DNA from: an uncultured Clostridia bacterium
GTDB taxonomy: Bacteria > Bacillota > Clostridia > TANB77 > CAG-508
Assembly: GCA_948678575.1 (NCBI GenBank)
Contig: CAPPGO010000014.1
Location: 1-33,063, forward strand
Length of the DNA stretch: 33,063 nt
Reading direction: 5' to 3'
Under the pieces are notes generated by a model. That model searched no databases and was not told the DNA's origin. It was given only the letters and a program-made list of their open reading frames with translations. Shown one piece after another: positions 15,986 to 24,851 of the stretch (its first letter is position 1; every line of letters begins with the position of its first letter). Made by a program: the position numbers and the translations under genes.

Positions 15986-17674
15986 CTAATATGATTTTCT
16001 AATATCTCTTAAATTTATTTGAACATTATCTATTCCATTAAAAGTATTTATCTCTAATACTCCTAAAACATCGATTTTATCTCCCATACGATATTCACCA
16101 GCTAAATTTCCCATGTTAAATCCTATTGCATTTATAACTGTGTTTCCATCTTTCAAAGTTAATTTCAAATGTTTGCCTTCTGATAACGCTCTTATTGAAT
16201 CTATTTTTAAATTTTTATATATAAAAATCGGTGTTTTATTTGCCTCGCCAAAGGGTTCCAATTTACTAAGTTCTTTAACTGTTTTTATATCTATATCTTT
16301 TAATTTTATTTCTTTATCTATTTTCACTATTGATACAATTTCTTCTGTATGTTCTTTCTTAGCTATTTCTTCAAATTTATCAGCAAAATTCTGAACATTG
16401 CCCCAATCTAAACTTAACCCGACAGCCATCTCATGCCCACCATATTTTTCTAAATAATCACTACATTTACATAGTGCATCATGTAAGTCAAATCCTGGAA
16501 CACTTCTACCAGATCCTTTACCTTTTCCATCTTCCAAACATATTAAGATAGTAGGTTTAAAATATAAATCTGTTATTTTAGATGCAACAATTCCTATAAC
16601 ACCATGATGCCATCCTTCGCCGGCAACAACAATTGCATTTTTTTCATCTAGTTTTTCTTTCTCTATCTTTGATACTACATCATCAAAAATTCTTTTTTCT
16701 ATTTCTTGTCTTTCTTTATTATATGAATTAAGTCTATCTGTAATTGATAAAACATTATCTTTATCTTCATTCAAAAACAAGTTTAAAGCATCTTCTTCAA
16801 ATCCCATTCTACCACAAGCATTAATTCTTGGCGCAATTCCAAATGAAATTGTATTAGAATTTATTTCTTTATATCCAGATGTTATAAGTAAAGATTTTAA
16901 TCCTAAATTTTTAGTAACTTCTACTAATTTTAATCCTAATTTTGCAATAACTCTATTTTCATCAACTAATGGAACAATATCTGAAATTGTTCCTACACAA
17001 ACAATATCTAAATATTTTAAATATTCTTTCTCATCCAATTCAAGTTTTTTAGAAATAGCTTGTGCTAGCTTAAAAGCAACACCTACACCTGCTAAGCTAT
17101 TAAAAGGATATTTACTACCTTTTCTTTTACAATCTATAATTGCTAATGCATCAGGTAATTCATCTAATGGCTCATGATGATCTGTAACAATTACTTCCAT
17201 TCCTAATTCATAAGCATATTTTATTTCTTCAATACAAGAAATTCCACAATCTACTGTAATAATTAAAGAATAACCTTCATCTGCAATCTTTTTTATTGCG
17301 TTTTTGTTAAGACCATATCCTTCATTTAATCTATTTGGAATGTAAAATCCTGTTTTTAATCCTCGTGCTTGTAAGAATTTTTTTAAAACTGTAATACTAG
17401 TAATTCCGTCAACATCATAATCTCCATATATCATGACTTTTTCATTATTATTAATAGCTTTTAAAATTCTATCTACCGCTTTTTCCATATCTGGCATCAT
17501 ATATGGGTCATGAAAGTCATTTCTAGTTGGCTCTAAAAACATCTTAATATCTGAATCTTCGACAATATTTCTATTTACTAATACTGTTGCTAAAAGTTCA
17601 GACATATTATATTGTTTTTTTATTCGTTCTACTGCATCTTCATCAGTCTTTAAAAATTCCCACTTTTTCTTCAT
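15986..17674 (-). CDS. recJ: Single-stranded-DNA-specific exonuclease RecJ
   Basis: A 562-residue DHH-family nuclease. Motifs are YGDYDVDGITSI (about residue 77), VTDHHEP (about 146), GVGVAFKLA, and GWHHGVIGIVASK (about 345, DHHA1), with GSGRSVPGFDLHDAL and a C-terminal OB-like part. It digests ssDNA 5' to 3' in recombination and repair. I place the start at 17674, about 7 nt after AGGAG; ATG 17704 lies upstream of that RBS. recJ-relA linkage is common in Firmicutes. Confidence 0.93.
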   Translation of the reverse strand: MKKKWEFLKTDEDAVERIKKQYNMSELLATVLVNRNIVEDSDIKMFLEPTRNDFHDPYMMPDMEKAVDRILKAINNNEKVMIYGDYDVDGITSITVLKKFLQARGLKTGFYIPNRLNEGYGLNKNAIKKIADEGYSLIITVDCGISCIEEIKYAYELGMEVIVTDHHEPLDELPDALAIIDCKRKGSKYPFNSLAGVGVAFKLAQAISKKLELDEKEYLKYLDIVCVGTISDIVPLVDENRVIAKLGLKLVEVTKNLGLKSLLITSGYKEINSNTISFGIAPRINACGRMGFEEDALNLFLNEDKDNVLSITDRLNSYNKERQEIEKRIFDDVVSKIEKEKLDEKNAIVVAGEGWHHGVIGIVASKITDLYFKPTILICLEDGKGKGSGRSVPGFDLHDALCKCSDYLEKYGGHEMAVGLSLDWGNVQNFADKFEEIAKKEHTEEIVSIVKIDKEIKLKDIDIKTVKELSKLEPFGEANKTPIFIYKNLKIDSIRALSEGKHLKLTLKDGNTVINAIGFNMGNLAGEYRMGDKIDVLGVLEINTFNGIDNVQINLRDIRKSY

Positions 17675-17768
17675 TCCTTTTCTCCTAAAATAAATATTTG
17701 TCATTAATTATATAACAATTTCCAAAATATATCAATATTTTTTTATCTTACTCAATTCTCTGAAAATA

Positions 17769-17803
17769 CAAAAAACCTGAAAATTTATTATTCAGGTTTT
17801 TTT
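17769..17803 (-). terminator. Intrinsic terminator after the YlbF-like gene
   Basis: ACCTGAA / TTCAGGT stem followed on the minus strand by TTTTTTG, just after the stop at 17813. It separates that gene from recJ. Confidence 0.8.
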
Positions 17804-17812
17804 AGGTTTTTA

Positions 17813-18148
17813 TTATTGAATTACATCTTTAATAGCTTCGCCAATTGTTTTATTAACATCAGCCATCATAACATTAAATCTAACTTCTTTGTCAAAATAC
17901 TCTTTAACTTTGTCATTTTGTACAAGTATAGTATATAATTCTTGTAATTTTGCCATTTTCTCATCACTTTGTTTTTCACCTTGCATAGCTAAAAGTTGTT
18001 CTTCATATCTAATTTTTTCAAATTCTTCAACTTTACTTTTTAATTCTGCATCTGAAAAAACTTCTTTTCTTATGTCTCTATATTCAATGTATTCTTTACT
18101 TTCTTTTATCGCTTGTGCTAAATTGTTTACTTCATCATATACTTTCAT
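17813..18148 (-). CDS. YlbF/YmcA family regulator
   Basis: A 111-residue, almost wholly helical acidic protein with the family pattern (MKVYDEVNNLAQAIKES, KVEEFEKIRYEEQLL, VNKTIGEAIKD). In Bacillus the YlbF, YmcA and YaaT proteins form a complex that influences RNase Y and mRNA maturation, competence and sporulation. This may be the homologue or a related DUF964 protein. It begins 16 nt after the GH57 stop and ends at a terminator. Confidence 0.8.
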   Translation of the reverse strand: MKVYDEVNNLAQAIKESKEYIEYRDIRKEVFSDAELKSKVEEFEKIRYEEQLLAMQGEKQSDEKMAKLQELYTILVQNDKVKEYFDKEVRFNVMMADVNKTIGEAIKDVIQ

Positions 18149-18163
18149 ATTTTTAGCTCCTTT

Positions 18164-19756
18164 TTAATAATATATCATATAATCGATTTCTGGAAATATA
18201 TCATCTTTATCAAAAACATCTAACAAATATTTTGCATCAATTTTATCATTTTTTATTTGATAATATAATTTCGTAAATCTACCAATATGGTCTTTTATCG
18301 CTTTATGCGCATATTCTACCATAGTTCCATTGGTTATAATAAATAGCCAATCACTACTTTGTGCTAAAAGTAGTTCTCTTGCACATTGATTTAAAGCTTG
18401 TCTTCTCAAAGTATCTCCTTCATTTGGAAACATTTGAGCTAATTCGCACATTCTATCTCCTGCTTTATGCAAGTGCCTATGTGCATAATCATTTGTAGGA
18501 TTAAGCCAAACTTCACTATATCCATTTGCTCCCCAGCTTGATCTACATGGAGATGCTACTTGTATATTAGGAAATTTATCTATATATTCTCCTGGTGTTA
18601 TAAGTTCAAAATTCTTTGCATTATAATAAATTTTCTTAAATAATATATACAACCAATATGGACCTTCATACCACCAATGTCCATAAAGTTCGGCATCATA
18701 CGGACAAGTAATTATAGGTGGTACATGCATATATTTTGATAAATTATCAATTTGTGCCATTCTACAATCTAAAAAGTGTCCTGCTTGTTTTTCAGCAGAA
18801 TTTTTTGCCCACTGAACATCATAATAATCTTTTTCGCCATCTTTTCCTGTAATTCTATAATATTTTATACCTGTATTTACTCTAACACCATTACAAGCTA
18901 TGTATGGTTTTATATAATCATAAGGAGCATCATATCCGATATCTCTATAAAATTCCCTATAATTAAAATCTCCTGGATAACCATTTATTGAACTCCATAC
19001 TTGTCTTGAAGATTCTATATCTCTACCGAAACAACATAGACCTTCTGGTGAAACTATTGGTGCATAAGTTCCATAGATTGGTACTGGATCTGCATATAAA
19101 ATTCCGTGGCTTTCTGTAATTGCATATTCTATACCAAACTCTTTTAAATATTTATCTGCTTCTGGAACATATCCACACTCTGGAAGCCATATTCCTCTTG
19201 GTTTTCTACCAAAGTATTTTTCATAAGTTTGTACACCAACTCCGATTTGTGCTCTAACAGTTTTCTCATTAACATATAAAATTGGAAAATAACCATGTGT
19301 TGCTCCACAAGTAATTATTTCCAATACACCTTTGTCTTGCAATTCTTTAAAAGCTTGAATTAAATTACAATTATAAACATCTCTAAATATATGTAAATCA
19401 TTTGAATATCTATCAAAATAATATTTTGATAATCTATTTACTCTTTCATCATACGTTGTTCTTTCAATTTCTTTTTCAGCAAGTTCTATATGCTTATTCA
19501 AATATTCTATATATCTCTCTTGTAAAAGTTCATTATCTAACATATTTAAAAGTGGCGGTGTCATTGTCATAGTAATTCTAAAATTCACTTTTTCTTCTAT
19601 TAGTTTTTGAAAATTTAGTATAAGTGGTATATAACATTCAGATATTGCTTCAAACAACCACTCTTCTTCAAGGTAATCTTTACTTTCTGGATGATGGATA
19701 TATGGAAGATGTGCATGTAAAATAAAACATACATATCCTTTTATGTCTTTCTTCAT
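18164..19756 (-). CDS. GH57 1,4-alpha-glucan branching enzyme-like protein (DUF1957)
   Basis: A 530-residue protein. The N-terminus YVCFILHAHLPYIHHPE is the GH57 start motif; GIWLPECGYVPEAD (about residues 190-203) holds the likely catalytic Glu; CPYDAELYGHWWYEGPYWL carries the second catalytic Asp region. The C-terminal part fits the DUF1957 helical domain. Family members introduce alpha-1,6 branches into glycogen-type glucans. DUF4912 and a divergent GT4 synthase are adjacent, consistent with a storage-glucan locus. A terminator separates it from DUF4912. Confidence 0.87.
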   Translation of the reverse strand: MKKDIKGYVCFILHAHLPYIHHPESKDYLEEEWLFEAISECYIPLILNFQKLIEEKVNFRITMTMTPPLLNMLDNELLQERYIEYLNKHIELAEKEIERTTYDERVNRLSKYYFDRYSNDLHIFRDVYNCNLIQAFKELQDKGVLEIITCGATHGYFPILYVNEKTVRAQIGVGVQTYEKYFGRKPRGIWLPECGYVPEADKYLKEFGIEYAITESHGILYADPVPIYGTYAPIVSPEGLCCFGRDIESSRQVWSSINGYPGDFNYREFYRDIGYDAPYDYIKPYIACNGVRVNTGIKYYRITGKDGEKDYYDVQWAKNSAEKQAGHFLDCRMAQIDNLSKYMHVPPIITCPYDAELYGHWWYEGPYWLYILFKKIYYNAKNFELITPGEYIDKFPNIQVASPCRSSWGANGYSEVWLNPTNDYAHRHLHKAGDRMCELAQMFPNEGDTLRRQALNQCARELLLAQSSDWLFIITNGTMVEYAHKAIKDHIGRFTKLYYQIKNDKIDAKYLLDVFDKDDIFPEIDYMIYY

Positions 19757-19771
19757 TTAATTCTCCTCTAT

Positions 19772-19808
19772 TAAAAAAATAGAGGCGTAAGACTTAGTAT
19801 ACGCCTCA
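19772..19808 (-). terminator. Intrinsic terminator of the DUF4912 gene
   Basis: GAGGCGT / ACGCCTC stem followed on the minus strand by TATTTTTTT. Confidence 0.8.
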
Positions 19809-19822
19809 AATTTCATTATGTT

Positions 19823-20872
19823 TTATCTAAACACTGAACTTGACATACTTGAAGGATTTAATAAATTTGTCAAGCTTTCTTCTTCTAATTCTTTCTTATA
19901 AATTTCTTTATAAACGTCATAAATACTATAAATATGTCCCATTTTCTTAGCGAACTCTAAATTATCAATTTCAACAGTATTTTCTTCACCATTTTTAACA
20001 TTTCTATATAAGACTTTGGTTTGTATGTTTTCGAATAATATATGATCATTTGGAACTTCTAACATATTAGAAGTAATAATTGGTACATAATCATTATGTA
20101 ATACAACACTTTCTGTTGCTGAAACAATGTTCACCATTTCAGGTTTTTGTCTAAATTTTCTGCCTAATTGAATTGTATATTTTGCTTTCGAATCATTTAT
20201 ATCTAAATACCAACTATTAGCAAAATCATTTATTGGTACTTCAAAAGTATAATTTAAGTCTTGATTATGAACTAACAATACAGGATATGTTTCTTCAAAA
20301 AATCTCTCTCCAAAAGCTTTTAAATATTTCTCTCTATCTTTATCTGAAATATCCCAATATACAAATAATCTTTTTGGTGTTTGTGCTAATATTTTTACTA
20401 CTGTTTCATTATATCTATATGGTAAATCATAGTATTCAAGTATATAAGAATCTTTGTTTTCTTTACTTGTAGTTTCTTTTTTAGCTTCTTTATTATTAAC
20501 TCTTTCTTTTTTGTTTTCTTCTTCAAGTCTAGCTTCTTCTTGCATTGCAACAATTTTAGCTATAAAAGCTTTTATTTTTTCTACTACTGTTTGTTCTTTT
20601 ACTTTTTCATTCTTTTTTGTCTCTACTTTTTTAACATCTTCTTTTTTTATAGTTGTTTTTTTAGATGTATTATTAGTAGCTACATTAGTTTTAGAAGATT
20701 TACTAACTTTACTAGCAACACTATTTGTTCCACTCTTTACTTTTTTCTTTGTTTTTGAGCTGGCATTTTTATTTGTTGCATTTGAAACTTTTTGGCTATT
20801 ATCTTTACTATTTTTCTTAGTTGTGTTCTTCTTTTCTTTTTTTAATTCTTTATCTGCTGTTTGTTTAGGCAT
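19823..20872 (-). CDS. DUF4912 protein with Lys/Ser/Thr/Asn-rich N-terminus
   Basis: A 349-residue protein. The first ~135 residues are low-complexity, very basic and repetitive (KKNTTKKNSK, KTKKKVKSG, TTIKKED), probably disordered. The rest carries DUF4912: LPYRYNETVVKILAQTPKRLFVYWDI and the following beta-rich segment through GRKFRQKPEM. DUF4912 proteins are found beside GH57 branching enzymes in Firmicutes and may bind glucan or the enzyme; no activity is established to my knowledge. AAGGAGG precedes the ATG. Confidence 0.8.
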   Translation of the reverse strand: MPKQTADKELKKEKKNTTKKNSKDNSQKVSNATNKNASSKTKKKVKSGTNSVASKVSKSSKTNVATNNTSKKTTIKKEDVKKVETKKNEKVKEQTVVEKIKAFIAKIVAMQEEARLEEENKKERVNNKEAKKETTSKENKDSYILEYYDLPYRYNETVVKILAQTPKRLFVYWDISDKDREKYLKAFGERFFEETYPVLLVHNQDLNYTFEVPINDFANSWYLDINDSKAKYTIQLGRKFRQKPEMVNIVSATESVVLHNDYVPIITSNMLEVPNDHILFENIQTKVLYRNVKNGEENTVEIDNLEFAKKMGHIYSIYDVYKEIYKKELEEESLTNLLNPSSMSSSVFR

Positions 20873-21162
20873 TATTTTCCTCCTTAGTAAATATCTTCTA
20901 TTAATATATAATATACTAAATCAAAATTAAACACAATAGCAAAATCTAATTTTTTTACATTTTTTTAAAACTTATTTTTTTATAAAGAAATATACTTTTT
21001 ACAAGTTTGTAATTAAAATGTAATCTGTCAAGTTTTTAAAAAATTTTTTTGGGTTTTTTGTCAAAATCTGTTTACTTTTCATATTTTTTTATATAGAATA
21101 ATATAAGAAATTAATCATAGAATTTGATTACAAAAGAAAGTTTGAAAGGAGCAAAAGGTTAA
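20873..21162. promoter_or_regulatory. Divergent promoter region between DUF4912 and GT4 genes
   Basis: This 290-nt AT-rich gap separates two divergently read genes. On the plus strand TTTACT followed by a TATAGAAT/TATA-rich stretch near 21072-21110 could be a weak promoter, and AAGGAG precedes the GT4 start by about 12 nt. I see no clear operator or RNA structure. Confidence 0.4.
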
Positions 21163-22452
21163 ATGAGAATTTTGATGCTATCATGGGAATATCCACCAAG
21201 AGTTGTAGGAGGTATTGCCAGAGTTGTACATGACTTATCTCACAGACTAATAAAAGATGGCCATGATGTTACTGTTGTTACTTATAGAGATGGTAATGTT
21301 CCATATTTTGAAAATGACAATGGTGTTCAAGTTTATAGAGTTGATAATTTTATGATTCAACCAAATAATTTTATAGATTGGGTTATGCAACTTAATTTTA
21401 ATATGATAGCTAAAGCTGGAGAAATTATCGCAAAATATGGTAATTTTGATGTTATTCATGCTCATGATTGGTTAGTTGCTTATGCAGCAAAAACTTTAAA
21501 ATATTCTTACAATTTACCTATTGTTTCTACAATTCATGCAACAGAAGCTGGAAGAAATAATGGAATTAGAGAAGAACAACAAAAATACATTAATGACACA
21601 GAATGGATGCTTACTTACGAATCTTCTGAGGTTATAGTTAATAGCAACTATATGAAAAATGAACTACAAAGATTATTTGGACTTCCATTTGAAAAAATAA
21701 ATGTAGTTCCAAATGGAGTTAGTGCTTCAAACTTCACTGTTGCTGAAAGAGACTATGATTTTAGAAGAAAATATGCTATGGATAATGAAAAAATTATTCT
21801 TTTCATGGGTAGATTAGTTTATGAAAAAGGTATTCAACATTTAATTGGTGCAATGCCTAAAATTTTAAATAATTATCATGATGCAAAACTTATTATTGCA
21901 GGTAAAGGCGGAATGCTTGGAGAACTTCAAAACGAAGTAAACAGTCTAGGCTTAGGAAATAAAGTTTATTTTACAGGTCAACTTTCACCTAAACAAGTTC
22001 AAAAAATGTATAAATGTGCAGATATTGCTGTTTTCCCTAGTACGTATGAACCATTTGGAATTGTAGCTATCGAGTCAATGCTTTCTGGTGTACCAACAGT
22101 AGTTACTGATATTGGTGGCTTAAATGAAATTGTTGAGCATGGTGTTACTGGTATGAAAAGTTATGCTGGCAATTCTAACTCACTTGCAGATTCAATTTTA
22201 GCACTTTTATTTGATCATAAATTATGTGATTCTATTGTAAAAAATGCTAAACAAAAAGTTAAAACTCAATATAATTGGACAAAAATTGCCCAAGATACAC
22301 ATTTTACTTATCAAAAGGCTATATGTGAAACAATGGCTGAAAGACAAGCAAAACAAATGGCACAAGAAGAAGCAAATAAAACTCTTAATCAAAAGAAGTC
22401 AAACGAAATTACAAATCTTCTATCTTTCAAGAAACGCCAAGCTTTTGCATAA
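21163..22452 (+). CDS. GT4 glycosyltransferase, glycogen-synthase-like
   Basis: A 429-residue GT-B enzyme. The N-terminus MRILMLSWEYPPRVVGGIA and HAHDWLVAYAAK match bacterial glycogen-synthase-like GT4 proteins; the C-terminal nucleotide-sugar domain has FMGRLVYEKGIQHL (about 221-234) and the E-x7-E motif in YEPFGIVAIESMLSGVPTV. It probably extends an alpha-glucan from an activated glucose, paired with the GH57 branching enzyme nearby. A generic cell-envelope glycosyltransferase is possible. The tail after ~400 is Lys/Gln-rich. It is the only clear plus-strand gene here and has its own terminator. Confidence 0.85.
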   Translation: MRILMLSWEYPPRVVGGIARVVHDLSHRLIKDGHDVTVVTYRDGNVPYFENDNGVQVYRVDNFMIQPNNFIDWVMQLNFNMIAKAGEIIAKYGNFDVIHAHDWLVAYAAKTLKYSYNLPIVSTIHATEAGRNNGIREEQQKYINDTEWMLTYESSEVIVNSNYMKNELQRLFGLPFEKINVVPNGVSASNFTVAERDYDFRRKYAMDNEKIILFMGRLVYEKGIQHLIGAMPKILNNYHDAKLIIAGKGGMLGELQNEVNSLGLGNKVYFTGQLSPKQVQKMYKCADIAVFPSTYEPFGIVAIESMLSGVPTVVTDIGGLNEIVEHGVTGMKSYAGNSNSLADSILALLFDHKLCDSIVKNAKQKVKTQYNWTKIAQDTHFTYQKAICETMAERQAKQMAQEEANKTLNQKKSNEITNLLSFKKRQAFA

Positions 22453-22462
22453 ATATAAAATT

Positions 22463-22496
22463 AAAACTTCCTTATATTTTAAGGAAGTTTTTTGTT
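22463..22496. terminator. Bidirectional terminator between convergent GT4 and traX-like genes
   Basis: AAAACTTCCTTA / TAAGGAAGTTTT stem with T's on the plus-strand side and a matching A-tract opposite. It sits between the two converging stop codons. Confidence 0.8.
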
Positions 22497-22510
22497 TAGT
22501 CAAATTCTTT

Positions 22511-23206
22511 TTAAAACAAAAATGAAAGCCCATATACAATTAACATGTGTACTGGATAAAATGTGTAAAAGAAATATTTCATCTTTCTTCCCTCTTTACC
22601 ATTATAAAATAGAATTATAAAACCTGGCAAAGCTGTAAAAATAACACTCAAAATATTTATTGCATTAATATTTGTCATATATGCACTTAAATAATATAAA
22701 ATTACTAAAATAGGATATGTTATAGTTCTTGCCACCTTATTGTTTCTTAATATATAAAACAACCAAACTACTGCAATGCCAAACCAATTATAATCTACTG
22801 GTATTATAAAACCACAAGCTAAAATTGTTGCACATATACAAAACATAATTAAAAATTTTAAAAAGTTTGACAACTCTTTCCTATTTTCAAAAAAATCTAA
22901 ACTCCAAAGCCCAAGTATTGCAAACAAAAACGTAAACATTATATTTAATAAAAATTTATCTGCTACTAAACTTCTAAACATCATAAATGGTATTTGAGAA
23001 ATACAAGCAAATATAAACATTTTTAAAATATATCTTTTCTTATTTCTCGTATGTCCCCATCCTTCTGTTGTTAAAAAAGCAAATATCGGAAATGATAATC
23101 TTCCAAAATACTGAGTTAAAAAACAATTTGTAACTGGTACAGCATATTTAATATGGTCTAAAACCATAGTTATTAACGCTATTATTTTTAAAATAAAACC
23201 TGTCAT
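22511..23206 (-). CDS. TraX-like integral membrane protein
   Basis: A 231-residue, strongly hydrophobic protein with about seven predicted membrane segments. The N-terminus (TGFILKIIALITMVLDHI), GRLSFPIFAFLTTEGW near residue 36, and the C-terminal KMKYFFYTFYPVHMLIVY are TraX family hallmarks. TraX was named for F-pilin acetylation; chromosomal Firmicutes members are likely acyltransferases of unknown substrate. I prefer ATG 23206; the upstream GTG overlaps the RBS. Confidence 0.85.
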   Translation of the reverse strand: MTGFILKIIALITMVLDHIKYAVPVTNCFLTQYFGRLSFPIFAFLTTEGWGHTRNKKRYILKMFIFACISQIPFMMFRSLVADKFLLNIMFTFLFAILGLWSLDFFENRKELSNFLKFLIMFCICATILACGFIIPVDYNWFGIAVVWLFYILRNNKVARTITYPILVILYYLSAYMTNINAINILSVIFTALPGFIILFYNGKEGRKMKYFFYTFYPVHMLIVYGLSFLF

Positions 23207-23262
23207 ACTTATCACCTACCTGACAAATTTTATCATAAATTTTTAAGTTTTTAAATACCTTT

Positions 23263-23757
23263 TTAATATTGTATTAAATTTAGATAAGATGTAACTGCTA
23301 ATTCTACAATATAATCTAGTGTTTCAATATATTCTTTAATTCTAAATAATACAACGCCTTCTAGAATCATCTTTTTATTTTCTTGCAAATATTCATATAT
23401 CAGTTCTTTCAAAATTTCTTTTCCAAAATCATTATTCTCTTTACTAACAGTTAAAATTCTCATAGAAATTCTCATTATACTATCTTGTTCATCTTCACTA
23501 AGATAAAAATAATTTTTATGAATGATTTTCTCCAATATATTTTCATCATAAAATTGAGTAATAGTATTAGCAATTGCCTGACTTAAATTTTTCTGAAATA
23601 AAATTATATCATTTCCAATATAATGAACAATTATATTATCATAAATTTTAAATTTCCAAGAAGAAATATAAAAATCATTTAATTCAATTTGCTCTAATTG
23701 TTCTATTAAAAAATTTTTCTGAACTTCACTATCAACCTTAATACAAAAAGATTTCAT
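23263..23757 (-). CDS. YtxC-like sporulation protein
   Basis: A 164-residue soluble protein resembling the YtxC family, described as putative sporulation proteins in Firmicutes. Visible family traits are the mixed N-terminal half and the helical C-terminal part (FGKEILKELIYEYLQENKKM..., RIKEYIETLDYIVELAVTSYL). AGGAGG lies 5 nt before ATG 23757; the upstream in-frame ATG overlaps that RBS. It is next to gpr, another sporulation-linked gene. Molecular function is not known. Confidence 0.6.
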   Translation of the reverse strand: MKSFCIKVDSEVQKNFLIEQLEQIELNDFYISSWKFKIYDNIIVHYIGNDIILFQKNLSQAIANTITQFYDENILEKIIHKNYFYLSEDEQDSIMRISMRILTVSKENNDFGKEILKELIYEYLQENKKMILEGVVLFRIKEYIETLDYIVELAVTSYLNLIQY

Positions 23758-23796
23758 ATTTCCTCCTAACACTTTTTTCTTTATAGTGTATTCTAA

Positions 23797-23830
23797 AATA
23801 AAAATTTTGAGCCTGTATATTACAAGCTCA
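23797..23830 (-). terminator. Terminator overlapping the end of gpr
   Basis: GAGC-TTGTA / TACAG-GCTC stem, whose 5' arm includes the last sense codons and the TAA of gpr, followed on the minus strand by an A/T-rich run. The U-tract is imperfect. Confidence 0.55.
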
Positions 23831-24753
23831 TATTTATTCCATATGAAATTAGTTTCGACATGTTTTCTATCAGTTCGTCAATTTCCTTAGGAGTAACTAC
23901 AAAATTAAAATCTTTTGGAAGTAATGCTTCTTTTATCTCTTCATAATTATCTTCTTCTTTTAATTTGTTTAAATATTCATTCGATTTTGATTCTTCTTGC
24001 AATTTTTCTATAAATAAATCTAAACCATCACTAGTAATAGTTGCTGCTTCAACAACTGTTGGTACGCCCAAAGCTATTACTGGTATTCCTAATGTTTTTT
24101 CTGATAATTCTGCCCTTGTATTACCTACTCCTGCTCCTGGTACAATACCTGTATCTGAAATTTGTATTGAACTGCTAATTCTGTCTATATTTTTTGAGCA
24201 TAAACTATCAATTACAATTAACAGTTTAGGCTTTACATTTTCAACAATTCCCTTAACTATTTCTAATGTTTCTATTCCTGTAACTCCGTAAAACTCCTGG
24301 CGATACTGCTGATATCTCTCTTGTTCCTTCTTTTACAAATTGAGGGCAATACTTTATTATATGTCTTGTTACTTCAATATCACTTGCTACTTTTGGACCC
24401 AAAGCATCTGGGGTAACATATTCGTTTCCCAATCCTACAACTAATACTGAATCTTCACTTTTAATATGTTTATCTACTAACTTTTTTATTTCATTAGACA
24501 AAATTGTGCTTATCTTTTCCAAGCTTTCTTCTTCCATATATTTTACTTTTGCCACATCAAGTGTAATATATTCGCCTCGTGGTTTTCCCAAAGCATACTC
24601 ACCATTTTCATTTGTTATATTTACTCTCGTTATACTAACTCTATCATTTACTCTCTCTTCATTACACTCAATTCCATCAATTTCATTCTCAATTGCATTT
24701 GCTTTTTTATAAATTTCTCTTCTTTCAAGTGCTAAATCAGTTCTAAAAATCAT
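23820..24753 (-). CDS. gpr: GPR spore germination protease, read through one CGG-A +1 shift (310 aa)
   Basis: GPR degrades small acid-soluble spore proteins during germination and is made as a zymogen in the forespore. The N-terminus FRTDLALERREIY matches the family's processing region. The first frame runs 155 codons, ending in AVSPGVL before CGG 24288. A +1 shift gives GVTGIETLEIVKGIV, then VIDSL, the diagnostic IQISDTGIVPGAGVGN and GIPVIALGVPTVV. With one base skipped the gene is exactly 310 codons plus stop, near normal family length. Unshifted translation adds about eleven residues and stops at 24253, losing catalytic-region residues. In an evident spore former a dead gpr would be surprising. 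RBS AGGAG precedes the ATG. A terminator lies at the 3' end. Confidence 0.85.
24285..24288 (-). other. CGG-A +1 shift site 6 (conserved glycine of GPR)
   Basis: Codons read GGA GTT TTA CGG A. A +1 shift gives GGA GTT ACA GGA ATA GAA: Gly-Val-Thr-Gly-Ile-Glu. In Bacillus GPR the corresponding stretch is APGVMGQTGIET, so the shifted codon falls on a family glycine. Confidence 0.85.
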
Positions 24754-24805
24754 ATTTTTATCTCCTATTCTAAAACTATTTTTAGCATTTTTTTAAAATT
24801 TATGC

Positions 24806-24846
24806 AAAAACCCATATTATATTAAAATTAATACAATACGAGTTTT
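24806..24846 (-). terminator. Terminator of the ldhA-like gene
   Basis: AAACTCGTATTGTATT pairs with AATATAATATGGGTTT and is followed on the minus strand by TTGC and an A/T run. It begins a few bases after the stop at 24852. The stem contains several G-T pairs. Confidence 0.55.
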
Positions 24847-24851
24847 ATTTA

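Noticed and set aside
20454..20930. Plus-strand hydrophobic ORF
   Set aside because: It is the antisense shadow of the Lys/Ser/Thr-rich DUF4912 N-terminus; no RBS or family resemblance.
6842..24288. Simple pseudogenes with random indels
   Set aside because: All six breaks are the same event (+1 at CGG-A yielding Gly); random decay would give varied indels and stops, and the downstream frames are otherwise intact and conserved. Not excluded without read data.
864..24288. Systematic sequencing error inserting C before GGA
   Set aside because: An insertion of C before an in-frame GGA would mimic the pattern, so this stays the main rival. Against it: no such insertion is seen before the very many other GGA codons in the window, and no native sense CGG exists, which an error model does not predict.
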